Source: Bradyrhizobium sp. SSBR45G (GTDB lineage: Bacteria; Pseudomonadota; Alphaproteobacteria; Rhizobiales; Xanthobacteraceae). Taken from it: a DNA stretch of 64,000 bases. Positions 31,301-39,566 of this stretch are shown here, piece by piece. Under the pieces are notes generated by a model that saw only the letters and a list, made by a program, of their open reading frames with translations, was not told the DNA's origin and did not search any database. Where the stretch lies: assembly GCF_030159255.1 (NCBI RefSeq), contig NZ_BSCT01000022.1, forward strand, positions 62,001-126,000, read 5' to 3'. The position numbers and the translations under genes were made by a program. Within the stretch, counting starts at the first letter, position 1. Each line of letters starts with the position of its first letter.

Positions 31301-32748
31301 TCGCCGTCGAGATCGACCAAAGCGAGGCCATCACCGTTGATGCGGCGCTCCAGCGCGAATTGCGGGCATTCGCGCGGCGCGGTGTAGATAAGCGCAGAGG
31401 AGGACGTGCAATTGGCCGCGCGCGGGGCACGATAGAAGGTGCTCTCGCCGTCCGCATAGAGGATGCCAGGCGCGCCGTGGCCGTAGAGGTCGACCAGCGC
31501 ATGGCCCGGTGGGCCGTCGAGGCCCGGAAGCGGCGATCCATCCGCCGCTCCGAGCGGCACGAACCGCGCGGTTTGCGGCGAGTACGCGGTATAGTCCAGC
31601 GTCAGCGCCGGGAGCGAACGGCTATGGTAACGTTGGCCCGCCGCTCCCTTGGGGCGAAAGCGAAAGCCGGTGTCGATGGCGCCCACCAGCCGCGTCAGCG
31701 TCGGATTCTCGTCGTATTGGAAGGTCAGCGCCCTGACCAGCACGGGATCAGGGCCGAGATCATCGGCAAAGCGATGAAACAGCAGCAGCGAGCGGCACAG
31801 CCGCGCGGTGCGCCGTTCAAATCCCGCGCTGTAATTGGAAAAGATGTCCTGACGTGCCGGCCATGGCCGCACGGCCGTGTAGGGGTGATCGTTGGCCGGC
31901 GACACATCGTACTCGCCGTGGTCAGCGACGATCTCGATCAGCCAAATGAGGGCGGCTGGATCGTCGATGCCGATCGGTGCCGGGTCGATCGGACGCTGAT
32001 TCGTATAGCGGATGCGGTCGAGATATCTGTTCGCGCCGTACACACGGTTGATTTCACCGGAACTGCGCGCGACGCCCTGATTGTCTTCGACCTTGTAGGC
32101 GTAGCTGATCGCGTTGCCGCGCGCATCGGCTTCCCATTCGATCAACCATTCATAGATGCGGGTCGGATCGGCTGGATCGGCGATGCGCGCGTCCGCGCTG
32201 CGACCATAGATTGTGATCCGATTTTCAGAATCGATCGTGCGCCAGAAGTTTTCCGACGCATCGGCCGCGACCCACTGTTCGATTCGCATGTCCTGCACGA
32301 GAGATCGCGCGCGATGGGTCGTTACGGCGTAGTCCTTTCCGCCGACCATGCGCGTTCTGGGAGTCTCAGGCAGCGGGACCAGGGCCGGACCGCCGTTCAG
32401 GCAGAACAGGTCCGAGCGATCGTAGCGAGGAAACGTCTTGTTCGTCTTGCGGGCGATCGAAGATTGGCTCAGTTCGAAGCCAACACCAAAAATTCCGTTT
32501 CCTCCGCCCGATCCGTAAGTCAGGGTGAGATCCGGCGCCAGGCCGCGGCCGGCCGGAACATCAAAGGCAATGCTCAGCTGCGCAGTGCCGGTGCTATCAC
32601 CACACGACAAATGATGTGGCAATCCTGTGATCGCCCCGCCGGCCTTCGGCAATTTGACCGGCTCGATCCGCAAACCGGACCCAGCCGCCGTGCTTGATCT
32701 ATCGATCTTGCGCGGGCGAGCGTCAGCCCTTGGGCGTCCTTCGGTCAA
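25396..32748 (-). CDS. Tc toxin TcB-TcC fusion with nuclease-like C-terminal effector, 2450 aa
   Basis: TcB and TcC form a hollow cocoon holding the toxic C terminus. The N-terminal SpvB domain (PVKLPKAGGAITGLPHHLS, about 30-330) is followed by FG-GAP/beta-propeller repeats (LVDLDGDGRLELEV), then the TcdB middle regions near 660-1000 (KPYMLNRIRNGLGIETR). Rhs/YD repeats follow from about 1500, and the Rhs core ends near 2106-2148 (YDYGARHYAPWLGRWLSPDP). The last 300 residues are the variable effector, with a basic linker and DDKGHLVPE plus NVIPENWVLNQ (about 2343-2380), like DNA/RNA non-specific beta-beta-alpha-metal nucleases. The start is TTG, with AGGGGA upstream. Confidence 0.92.
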   Translation of the reverse strand: MTEGRPRADARPRKIDRSSTAAGSGLRIEPVKLPKAGGAITGLPHHLSCGDSTGTAQLSIAFDVPAGRGLAPDLTLTYGSGGGNGIFGVGFELSQSSIARKTNKTFPRYDRSDLFCLNGGPALVPLPETPRTRMVGGKDYAVTTHRARSLVQDMRIEQWVAADASENFWRTIDSENRITIYGRSADARIADPADPTRIYEWLIEWEADARGNAISYAYKVEDNQGVARSSGEINRVYGANRYLDRIRYTNQRPIDPAPIGIDDPAALIWLIEIVADHGEYDVSPANDHPYTAVRPWPARQDIFSNYSAGFERRTARLCRSLLLFHRFADDLGPDPVLVRALTFQYDENPTLTRLVGAIDTGFRFRPKGAAGQRYHSRSLPALTLDYTAYSPQTARFVPLGAADGSPLPGLDGPPGHALVDLYGHGAPGILYADGESTFYRAPRAANCTSSSALIYTAPRECPQFALERRINGDGLALVDLDGDGRLELEVVAAARAGSYKIAADGTWSAFRPFEGITTDYHAAEAEYFDLTGAGSPDVVLMRTDAVRYYPSRGTAGYGAPVEQPFTGSPSIAAPPIVSPLNAQSLVRFSDLCGAGGPQRVRISDGRATCWPSLGYGRFAPPVDLSRAPLFGGGFDARRLVLADLDGTGANDLIYAEAERLLVYRNQSGNGFAVEPLIVPLPARCTRPDQIRVADARGNGWDCLLFIDDAVQPQQWILDLCGGVKPYMLNRIRNGLGIETRIEYASSSRFQLEDREAGQPWTTSLAMPMPVVARVEEYEHVSGQCKVTDYRYRNGAMDGIEREFRGFGLIERREHEVLPPPAPGVTSPAATLVTRIWYHLGLAPNGEGAADQAFTGDPSAYDMPGSLFEWPDGFIPDAETQRQALVALAGNSLREEVYALDGSADEGVPFSVTQSRYRVRQLQPRGAHDAVFLVGDAETIRYDYERNAADPQVGHAYTLEVDDDGTVRRSVALNYPRRDGQLPQDPQQAELRTLCSVFTPVPRLEAEDALLFGLAGDEQSIAVSAMGDPDSKSYFSLSRMTALITAALATNPEPAAPHAELLGRTRHFWITDSTGTITPQALPLRSDEAVFTASAIAAAMAGVPIPGDLDSYLSDTAGFLREDGLWWKPGAQASYAPATHFHLVSSTRDAFAQRSSGPSGVVVSCTYDAYDLLVIGVETSGRDGDVLPHRLSCTYVDYQSLSAWQTTDSNGTVTEVIADPLDLVLATSKRGDEWNGTATAQVGFVPLPLDDPSSWPVPPSAAALLADPEQYLGGAEAIFFADFPDPIDPAAPSAEIAVHATSYPALAAPGTANGLVDVSVTWSDGRARIVQTSELAGSQTWRISGRDILLSNDQPWRQFHPIYAATPDFIAGPDLAKLKIAATHFYDPLDRPMRSAVPRADLWEAFFSTTTYDAWQVTEADLDDTVKDSAWYKRYVDPGDSSAPPLPPSERDALLQAARFHGTPSTTVLGSNAMPVQQIARPTQLPSDALVTHHHLDSAGRVDREADPRLGAAGLWNLSRSFSLTGEPIVVVTADRGTDRGLSNAVGNPLLSYDALGRLVQMQYDSFARVTAIALREGSAPTRIVERLVYGDSLDGSGQPLFAGSDGRNLIGQVVRHYDPAGFIEASAYALCSEPLTVSRAVLASYAADVDWSYTAPSGWTWSAQSAALAAALDSERFTVSRRYDALGRPTGGTDPAGNDTEIAFGPCGQIDRLSIAPVGATRFTYLDAVVYDADGKRSAESVLGPNGGVVDREFTYDPDNRRLTRITSRRHADGQAVQDVSYVYDPVGNVTHIDDDAAPAQGVISGGQIVTPARDFTYDALYRLTGATGRAHTALNKDNAASGAYDAFFSGGTLNDPNLLYRYTAGYAYDDSGNLTQIRFAAPPSQPTAGWTRTLSVDTASNRAVDTDTLGGSSIAAFFDAAGNQTRLGGMPSLAWDYRSRLRQVVLVDRGSAAQPDAQYLAYDGSGQKVRKTTQRLVAAGVLRVEDTLYFGGLEITRVRQDTTVVKECQRLRLMDENACVAERLTWTLGDPPAGVTGPQLRFPIDDRQGSSTLELDDQGKLVSYEEYAPYGVTVYASGPSLAEVSLKRYRFTCKERDRDTGLYDYGARHYAPWLGRWLSPDPAGPVDGLNLYAFVGGNPATWEDIGGLAKGKNVFQKKGGRGGGRAKAALVQKPKKTIIKLSQTGSKSSRRRQGRAVVGARQSGRLAKVREEKAAQFAAPTGTIGHYYRGTEHVDFGTRKKLFGSVTALRDDIRNKLDTDIKKFLLSSTALTGIPANISKFAADNWKRGDFLDAVTETVAHPTSGKTLTRPKYAAGKIVPRDGSGAKVGASVPHGGIDSSIDDKGHLVPEKGVSDTNSVRVNSADNVIPENWVLNQRYKTAFEQGAKEFAAANPTLHVMTIHLPTYASTKGPDASFRARPKEVVHLLAINGNIVSAFTFKNTKHAIEIR

Positions 32749-33772
32749 CTTGTTCCCCTTAAAAATTGACCCGAAGCGTGTCCGGAGAGGAGATCGCGAA
32801 GGCCTGTCGAGGAGATTTGAAGTATATTTTAGAAAGGTAGCGTTATGCGACGATACAACCTTAGTGGGAGTATCGCGTCAAGTGTCTTGTGCGTGATCTG
32901 CGATCAACAGGCGACGGCAACTCATGCAGATCATCAGCACGATCACCAAACAGCATGACGCTGCATGTCTGTGTGCACCTGCGAGGACAAGCGTGGCGCG
33001 GTGATCGGACAGCCTCGGCCTTCGCGTTTGTAAGCCAACCTTGCGGCGATCTCGGCCGCGCGTCCGGTGAGACCGCAGGGCCGTGAGCGCATGGCTCGTG
33101 CAGGTTCACCCGACCACAGCAGGTCGGATGAACCGGCTCGCTCAGTCCGGCGATTGCCTCGGACACGATCGCAAGCGCGATCAGCGCAATCCCGGTGAGC
33201 AAGTACACCGAACCGCGGCAAGCGATGAGCGGATGAAGTTGGATTGCATCGAGAATTGGACTTGAGATGGAAGGCCTCGTTCCACGATACGGCACTGCCG
33301 TGCGTCGGCCTTTCACCCCGAATCCTCTCGGCACCCGTGAAGAACGGGGAGAGGGATGTTGTCCGGATGAGAGCCTCAACGCGACATTGTCACGACAGGC
33401 ATTCGAGGCCGGCCGCCACGAAGATTCGCAGCGATCGGGGCAGGTCACATCCGCCCGGCGGTGGGGGCGCGGCTGGCATCTCGCCGCGGCCGGCTTTCCC
33501 CGTCATCGGGCACGCCGACCAGGTCCGCAGCGTCAGCCGTCGGGATGGCCGGGCTGTCCGCACCGTGCGATACGCGCCACCCAATCCAATCCCGCCGAAG
33601 ATGACATCAGCGCGAAAAACGGCTATCGCAGATGCTGCGATTGCTCGCGAGGCGTTGGCCCGAGACGTCGAGCTCGGCAAAGCTTCCGGACATTGACGGG
33701 AGACGGGCTGAGACTCCCGCGACGATCAATTCCCGTTGAACCGGCTCGACGCTCTCCTGAAGTCCTGGCGCC
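32749..33772. other. Divergent intergenic region between the Tc operon and the sensor kinase
   Basis: About 1 kb without a convincing gene. Leftward frames at 32861-33448 and 32943-33221 have no ribosome site; one encodes a single hydrophobic stretch only. A weak TATACT on the minus strand near 32826 could serve the Tc operon, but no good -35 partner is visible. Base composition just upstream of the Tc start is more AT-rich than elsewhere, consistent with a promoter. Confidence 0.5.
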
Positions 33773-36358
33773 ATGTTGGACCAAACCAAAACGACAGCCG
33801 ATCATCGACGCGTTGCGCGGCAGGAGGGCCTCATCGGTTCCTTGATCGGTGGTGCGCCGCGGCTCGGGATGGCCCAGAGCTGGATGCCGCGGATCATCGT
33901 CCTGAGCGGGCTCGTGCTGGCGTTGTTGTGTGATGCCTTCGTGGCGCACATGCTGTTCGTCAACTATCGGGAGACATACCGGACGACCGAGGCCGCCAAT
34001 GGCGATCTGGCCCGCGCCCTCGAAGAATACATGTTGCGCAACATCCAGGGCATCGACGTTCTGCTGACGACCACCATCGACAGTCTTGCGCAGAACCCGT
34101 CGCTGCTGACACCGGGCAATCCGTTTCTCATCGATGAGCTGAAGCACAGGGTGGCGCCATATCCCGTCGCGAAGGCGATCGTCGTTCTCGATGCCGAAGG
34201 AAACGTGCTGAGCGACAGCCTGGGCAACGGCGGGCCGGGCCGCGAGAACAACTTCGCGGATCGGATCTATTACAAGGCCCAACGCGACGATCCCAGCCGT
34301 GGTCTCTTCATCGACGTGCCGGTCGCCTCACGCGTTCGCAAGACCCTCGTGATGGCGGTGAGCCGGGCCTTCTTCAACCCGGACGGACGCTTTGCCGGCG
34401 TGGTCTTCGTGCCCCTCGACTACGAAAACCTTCGGCAGTTCTTTCTGTCGCTGAACGTCGGACAGCTCGGCACGGTGACGCTCTATCGCGACGACGGCAC
34501 GATCCTGCTGCGAACGCCGAATGCGGACGCCCTTGCGGGGCGCAACGTGCGATCGAACCAGTTGTTCTCTCGCCATCTTCAGCAGGCGCCGAGCGGCAGC
34601 TTCGAAGGCAGCGGAGTGACCGATGGAATATCGCGCAGCATCAGCTACCGGCGGGTCGCCGGCATGCCGCTGGTGGTGACCGTCGCGCGCGATCCGGTCG
34701 AGTATCTCGCGGGCTGGAAGAACAATGCCGTGTACTACAGCGTCATCGCCGCCGGACTCAATCTGTTGATCGTTGGATTCGGTCTGGGTCTGGCGCGGCA
34801 ATGGCAGCTGCGCGCTGCCTCGGAGCAGGCGCTGCGGGACAATCTGGAGCAGCATCAGCTCGTGACCGAAAACGTCCCCGCGCTGATCGTCCGCGTCGGT
34901 GCCGATGGTGGCATCCGCTACGCCAACCGCGTCGCGCGCGAATGGTACGCCCAGGCTCCGGCCGAGGCCGTCCGCAGCCGCAGGATCGACGACTTCATCG
35001 ACCCGATGCGGGCGGGGGAGGCGAGGTTGAAGATCGAGGCCGCGCTGGCCGGGCGAACCATTCGCGGTGAGGAGAAGGTGGCGTTTCCCGACGGCCGCGA
35101 GCGCTGGTGCGAGACCATTCGGGTGCCCGACCGCGGCCATGACGGCACCGTGCGCGGCTATGTCGTGCTGTCGGTCGACATCACCGAGCGCAAGCGCATC
35201 GAGGATGAGTTGCGCCAGGCCCAGAAGATGGAAGCCATCGGTCAGCTGGCCGGCGGCATCGCGCACGACTCCAACAACATGCTGGCGGCGACGCTCGGCA
35301 ATCTCGATCTTATGCTCGATACATTGCCGCCGGGCGAGGCCTCCTGCCGCGGCATGGTCGAGCGGGCGATCGAGGCGGCCGAGCGGGTCGCCGATCTCAA
35401 CCGCCGCCTGCTCGCCTTCGCGCGCAAGCAGACGCTGCAGCCGCAGATCACGGACGTCAATCAGCTGGTCGGCGGGATGACGACGATCCTGCAGCGGACG
35501 CTCGGTGAGAATATCGAGATCGAAGTGGCGCAGGACCAGGGCTTGTGGCACTGCCTGATCGATCCCACGCAGCTGCAGAACGCGCTCCTCAATCTCGCGC
35601 TGAACGCGCGTGATGCGATGCCCGGAGGCGGGCGGCTGACGATCACCACGGCGAACGCCGTGCTCGATCAGCCGCTCGACGATGGCGACGAACGCATCGA
35701 CGCCGGCGACTATGTGACCATCGCGGTGTCGGACAGGGGGGCCGGCATGCCGCCCGAAATCGTGCGCCGGGCCTTCGAGCCATTCTTCACGACCAAGGAG
35801 TTCGGCAAGGGCAGCGGGCTCGGCCTCAGCATGGTCTATGGGTTCGCCAGGCAATCGGGAGGCACGGTGGTGATCTCGAGCCGGGTGGCAGAAGGCACTT
35901 GCGTCACGCTGTATCTGCCGAGCGCCGGACCGGCGGTGATCGCGCGGCCGGATGCCGGAGCATCGCGCCTGTCCCGACCCGAGACGGGCGAACGGATTCT
36001 CGTGGTGGAGGACAATGTGCTGGTGGGCGCGATGGCCTCCACCATGCTGTCGGCGATGGGATACGATCCGGTCGTGGTGATCAATGCCTCGCTGGCGATT
36101 GCCGAATTGGAGCGACCGAATCGGGTCTCGCTGCTGCTGACGGATATTGTTCTGCCCGGAGACATGACCGGCATCGACCTCGCGCGCCAGGTGCGCCGCA
36201 GGTGGCCCGCTCTGCCGATTCTCTTCATGTCCGGCTTCGCCGATCCCTCGCTGGTGCCCGAGGACTTCCGCGCCACGACAAAACTTCTCAGCAAGCCATT
36301 TCGTCTGGGTCAATTGTCCGAAGCGATCGTATCCACGCTCGCCTCCGCGAAGAGCTGA
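33773..36358 (+). CDS. Membrane hybrid sensor histidine kinase (861 aa)
   Basis: Membrane helices at about 38-62 and 317-341 flank a periplasmic double-CACHE-like sensor (DRIYYKAQRDDPSRGLFIDVP). A PAS domain (about 365-470) follows, then a HisKA with His498 in GGIAHDSNNML, an HATPase with NALLNLALNARDAMPGGG and GSGLGLSMVYGFARQSGG, and a C-terminal receiver with phospho-acceptor Asp791 in LLLTDIVLPG. Most relatives have HDFNN at the phosphorylation site; Ser replaces Phe here. The start has no clear ribosome site, and the ATG at 33869 is an alternative. It sits divergently beside the Tc operon and could sense a host signal, but no link is shown. Confidence 0.85.
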   Translation: MLDQTKTTADHRRVARQEGLIGSLIGGAPRLGMAQSWMPRIIVLSGLVLALLCDAFVAHMLFVNYRETYRTTEAANGDLARALEEYMLRNIQGIDVLLTTTIDSLAQNPSLLTPGNPFLIDELKHRVAPYPVAKAIVVLDAEGNVLSDSLGNGGPGRENNFADRIYYKAQRDDPSRGLFIDVPVASRVRKTLVMAVSRAFFNPDGRFAGVVFVPLDYENLRQFFLSLNVGQLGTVTLYRDDGTILLRTPNADALAGRNVRSNQLFSRHLQQAPSGSFEGSGVTDGISRSISYRRVAGMPLVVTVARDPVEYLAGWKNNAVYYSVIAAGLNLLIVGFGLGLARQWQLRAASEQALRDNLEQHQLVTENVPALIVRVGADGGIRYANRVAREWYAQAPAEAVRSRRIDDFIDPMRAGEARLKIEAALAGRTIRGEEKVAFPDGRERWCETIRVPDRGHDGTVRGYVVLSVDITERKRIEDELRQAQKMEAIGQLAGGIAHDSNNMLAATLGNLDLMLDTLPPGEASCRGMVERAIEAAERVADLNRRLLAFARKQTLQPQITDVNQLVGGMTTILQRTLGENIEIEVAQDQGLWHCLIDPTQLQNALLNLALNARDAMPGGGRLTITTANAVLDQPLDDGDERIDAGDYVTIAVSDRGAGMPPEIVRRAFEPFFTTKEFGKGSGLGLSMVYGFARQSGGTVVISSRVAEGTCVTLYLPSAGPAVIARPDAGASRLSRPETGERILVVEDNVLVGAMASTMLSAMGYDPVVVINASLAIAELERPNRVSLLLTDIVLPGDMTGIDLARQVRRRWPALPILFMSGFADPSLVPEDFRATTKLLSKPFRLGQLSEAIVSTLASAKS

Positions 36359-36860
36359 CAGGTGCCGGTCGAGCCGTGACCCGCTTGTCCGGGCATCGTG
36401 CTCTACAGACCCTCGGCTTCGGGCAGCGGCGTCCTGATCCGTCGTTGGGGAACGTCGAGGCAGATGCGGCCCTGCGGCGGGAATTCCACCGAGATCATCT
36501 CCTTTGCGGTCCGAGGCCATTTGGACGGGGATCGGATGGTCGGATCATCGGACAAATCGCCGCGACGCTTCTGTTCCCGTACGCAGGGTGCGGTGCAAGA
36601 GAGACGCCGGGCGTGGCTGTTCGACAGCCGCAAACGCTATGCTGCTCGAGGCGACCGTCGCATGTCCGCGAAATCGGTGGTCATATCGCGCGACGTGTGT
36701 CCGGCACGAGGCCCGCGATACTTGTCGCGCGGAAGATTGAGCCGCAGCATTGACCCCTTGACGACACCACGCGGTCCGGGATGTGCTGAGGCACGGTCGA
36801 CGCGTGCAGAGCTCTCCGGTCACAAGGGGAGTCGACGTCACGGAGGAAGGGGTCCGGTCC
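36359..36860. other. Intergenic region before the Liv operon
   Basis: About 500 bases with no gene I can support and no clear promoter or hairpin. The end carries a strong ribosome site (GGAGGAAGGGG) for the gene at 36861. Confidence 0.5.
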
Positions 36861-37610
36861 ATGGCTCTCCGCGCGAGAGATGTGTGCATTCGCTTCGGCG
36901 GCGTTCTCGCGGTCGACCGCATGTCGCTCGATGTCGAGCCGCACGAGATCGTCGGACTGATCGGCCCGAACGGCGCCGGCAAGACCACCTTCATCAACTG
37001 CCTGTCCGGGGCCTATCTTCCGCAGAGCGGAAAGGCCACGTGGAAGGAGGCCGATCTGCTTGGCCGCCAGCCGCATGAGCTGATCCGCCGCGGTGTCGTG
37101 CGGACGTTCCAGAACGTCGCCTCGCTGCACGATCTGACGGTGCTCGACGTCGTCAAGCTCGGCCAGGCGGTGCGCCACGGCGATCCCTGGCGCCAGCTGC
37201 GCGACATGCTGCGCAGCGAGCGGGCGCGCGACCTCGAGCTGATCCGTACCATCCTGCAGCCGCTGCGGCTCGCCGATGTGGCTCACCAGCCGATCCAGAG
37301 CCTGTCCTACGGCCTGCGCAAGGCCGTCGATCTTGCCCGTGCACTGGCGGCGCAGCCGGAGATCCTGCTGCTCGATGAACCCGTCGCGGGCCTCACTGCG
37401 CAGGAGGGCGCCATGATGTCGCGCGTCATCCGCGACGTTCGTGACCGCGTCGGCTGTGCCGTCGTGATGGTCGAGCACAAGATGGACGTGGTGAACGCCA
37501 CCTGCGACCGCATCGTGGTGATGGCCTCGGGCGCCCGCATCTTCGAGGGCTCGGCCGCGCAGGTGCAGTCCGATCCGTCCGTCCGCCGCGTCTATCTGGG
37601 AGAGCCGTGA
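36861..37610 (+). CDS. livG: Branched-chain-type ABC importer ATPase (LivG-like)
   Basis: This is an ATPase of the high-affinity branched-chain amino acid / organic acid importer family. Walker A is GPNGAGKTT, Walker B LLLDEPVAGL, and the tail has the H-loop VMVEHKMDVV, typical of LivG. The signature segment reads LSYGLRKAVDLARAL rather than LSGGQ, a common LivG variation. The ATG at 36861 is preferred over 36783 because GGAGGAAGGGG lies just upstream and the protein then begins directly with the ABC fold. First gene of a five-gene importer set; its stop overlaps the permease start. Confidence 0.88.
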   Translation: MALRARDVCIRFGGVLAVDRMSLDVEPHEIVGLIGPNGAGKTTFINCLSGAYLPQSGKATWKEADLLGRQPHELIRRGVVRTFQNVASLHDLTVLDVVKLGQAVRHGDPWRQLRDMLRSERARDLELIRTILQPLRLADVAHQPIQSLSYGLRKAVDLARALAAQPEILLLDEPVAGLTAQEGAMMSRVIRDVRDRVGCAVVMVEHKMDVVNATCDRIVVMASGARIFEGSAAQVQSDPSVRRVYLGEP

Positions 37611-38530
37611 TGCTGATGTTCACCCTGCAGCTCGCGGTCGCGGGCATCGCCACCGGCAGCGTCTATGCGCTGATCGCGCTCGGCATCGTGCTGATCTACA
37701 AATGCTCCGGCGTGGTCAATTTCGCGCAAGGCGCCTTCGTGATGCTCGGCGCCTATCTGACCTACGGCTTCGTCAAGCTCGGGCTGCCGCCCTATGTGGC
37801 GCTGCTCGGATCGATGATCGTGATGGCCGGCTGCGGCGTCGCCTCGGAACGGCTGGTGCTGCGTCCGATGATGAAGGCGCCGCTGGTCGCCGTCATGACC
37901 GTGACCCTGGGCATGCTAATCCTGGTCAAGGCGGTGTGCCTCGCCGTCTGGGGACCGGACCAGATCGCGTTTCCGCGCCTGTTCCCGGATGGCGCGCTCG
38001 ATATCTTCGGCATTTTCATCACCTACAATTATCTTGCCGCCTTCGTGCTTTCGATCGCGGTCAGCCTCGGCTTCCTGGCGTTCTACCAGCTCACGCCGAT
38101 CGGCCTGATGCAGCGCTGCACCGCCGACAATCCGCGCGCGGCGCTGGCGATCGGCATCCACACCAGCAACCAGATCTCGCTGGCCTGGTCGATGTCGGCG
38201 GCGCTGGCCGGCATCGGCGGCGCGCTGCTGGCGTCGTTGAACGGCCTGTCGCTCGGACTCGCCGACATCGGCCTCGTCGCCTTTCCGGTCATCGTGCTCG
38301 GCGGCCTGACCAGCCTGACCGGCGCGCTGGTTGCCGGCTTGCTGCTCGGCGTGCTCCAGGCGCTTACCGACGGCCTGCTGACGCCGGTCGCCGAGCAGTT
38401 CCTGCGCACCTACACCTCGATCTACTCCGCCGGCGCGCTGCAGCAGGTGGTGCCCTATGCGCTGCTCGTGGTGGTGCTGCTGGTGCGGCCGGAAGGCATC
38501 TTCGGCCAGCGCGGCACGGAAAGGCTCTGA
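37610..38530 (+). CDS. livH: Branched-chain-type ABC permease (LivH-like)
   Basis: An inner-membrane permease of 306 residues with about eight hydrophobic helices. Family landmarks include GSVYALIALGIVLIYKCSGVVNFAQGAFVMLGAY near the start and VALPVIVLGG-like residues (AFPVIVLGGLTSLTGALV) ahead of the C-terminal helices. It pairs with the LivM-like gene to form the pore. The ATG at 37610 shares a base with the upstream TGA; a GTG at 37607 would add one residue. The transported compound cannot be read from the sequence, but the downstream catabolic genes suggest a small organic acid rather than an amino acid. Confidence 0.87.
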   Translation: MLMFTLQLAVAGIATGSVYALIALGIVLIYKCSGVVNFAQGAFVMLGAYLTYGFVKLGLPPYVALLGSMIVMAGCGVASERLVLRPMMKAPLVAVMTVTLGMLILVKAVCLAVWGPDQIAFPRLFPDGALDIFGIFITYNYLAAFVLSIAVSLGFLAFYQLTPIGLMQRCTADNPRAALAIGIHTSNQISLAWSMSAALAGIGGALLASLNGLSLGLADIGLVAFPVIVLGGLTSLTGALVAGLLLGVLQALTDGLLTPVAEQFLRTYTSIYSAGALQQVVPYALLVVVLLVRPEGIFGQRGTERL

Positions 38531-38531
38531 C

Positions 38532-39566
38532 ATGATGTCACGGACCGTCCTGGCCGCCATCCTCCTCGCCGTGTCGGCGATCGTTGCCGCGCTGCTGCTC
38601 GGCCGCTTCGGCGCCTACATGATGCATGCGGTGGCGATCGCCGCGATCGGGGCGCTGTCGCTCAATCTGCTCACCGGCTTCTGCGGCCAGATCAACTTCG
38701 CCCAGGCCGGACTGCTCGGCGTCGGCGCCTATACGGCGGGCCTTGCCGGCAATGCCGGCTGGGATGTGCTCGCGCTTCCCGTTGCAGGCTTCGCAGCGGT
38801 GGTGACGGCGGTGCTGATCGGGTTGCCGGCGCTGCGGCTGCGCGGCCTCTATTTTGCGATCGCGACGCTCGCGGCGCAGTTCATCCTGGAATATCTGTTC
38901 AAGTTTGCCGAGCCGATCACCCATGGCGTGTCGGGCCTCCTGATCAAGCCGATGACCTTGTTCGGCCAGCCGATCCAGACCGACCAGGGGTATGCGATTG
39001 TGGCGATCGTGCTGCTGCTCGCGACCTTCCTCGTGATGCACTGGCTGCGCCGCACCGATCTCGGCCGATCCTTCCTGGTGGTGCGCGAGAATGAGGTGGT
39101 CGCGAAGGGCATGGGCATCAACGTCGCCCGGACCAAGATGGTGGCCTTCATGATCAGCGGTTTCTTCGCCGGCATTGCCGGCGGCCTGATCGGGTTCACG
39201 ACACGTCTCGCGCATCCGGAATCCTTCGGCATGAGCCTGTCGGTCGACTACGTCGCGATGATCATCGTCGGCGGCCTCGGCTCGATGCCGGGCGCGGTGC
39301 TCGGCGCCGGCTTCATCACCCTGCTGCCGGAGGCGATCCAGCGGCTCGGCGAGATCTTCCATATCTCGGACATCCTGTCCGCGCTGCGCGAGATGGCGTT
39401 CGGTCTTCTGATCATCGTCTTCCTCATCTTCGAGGGACGAGGACTCTCGGCGATCGGTGCGCGGCTGATCCCGTCCCGGTGGCTGCGCGGGGCAGGGCCG
39501 AGCGAGCGCGACAAGCAGGACCTGCAACTCCAAAAAGCCAAATCACCACAGGGAGGATTGGAATGA
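38532..39566 (+). CDS. livM: Branched-chain-type ABC permease (LivM-like)
   Basis: The second permease of the importer, 344 residues, highly hydrophobic. It carries the LivM landmarks LNLLTGFCGQINFAQAGLLGVGAYTAG, the LRLRGLYFAIATLAAQFI segment and the cytoplasmic loop FLVVRENEVVAKGMGINVARTK that contacts the ATPase. The C terminus is a basic tail. Start at the ATG at 38532, immediately after the LivH stop; a second ATG follows in frame. Its stop overlaps the ATG of the binding protein. Confidence 0.88.
   Translation: MMSRTVLAAILLAVSAIVAALLLGRFGAYMMHAVAIAAIGALSLNLLTGFCGQINFAQAGLLGVGAYTAGLAGNAGWDVLALPVAGFAAVVTAVLIGLPALRLRGLYFAIATLAAQFILEYLFKFAEPITHGVSGLLIKPMTLFGQPIQTDQGYAIVAIVLLLATFLVMHWLRRTDLGRSFLVVRENEVVAKGMGINVARTKMVAFMISGFFAGIAGGLIGFTTRLAHPESFGMSLSVDYVAMIIVGGLGSMPGAVLGAGFITLLPEAIQRLGEIFHISDILSALREMAFGLLIIVFLIFEGRGLSAIGARLIPSRWLRGAGPSERDKQDLQLQKAKSPQGGLE

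Noticed and set aside
32861..33448. Leftward frame with one hydrophobic stretch upstream of the Tc operon
   Set aside because: No ribosome site, no family resemblance, and composition of non-coding DNA.
38538..39533. Leftward frame antisense to the LivM-like permease
   Set aside because: LivM homology on the + strand is clear; the antisense frame is compositionally a shadow.
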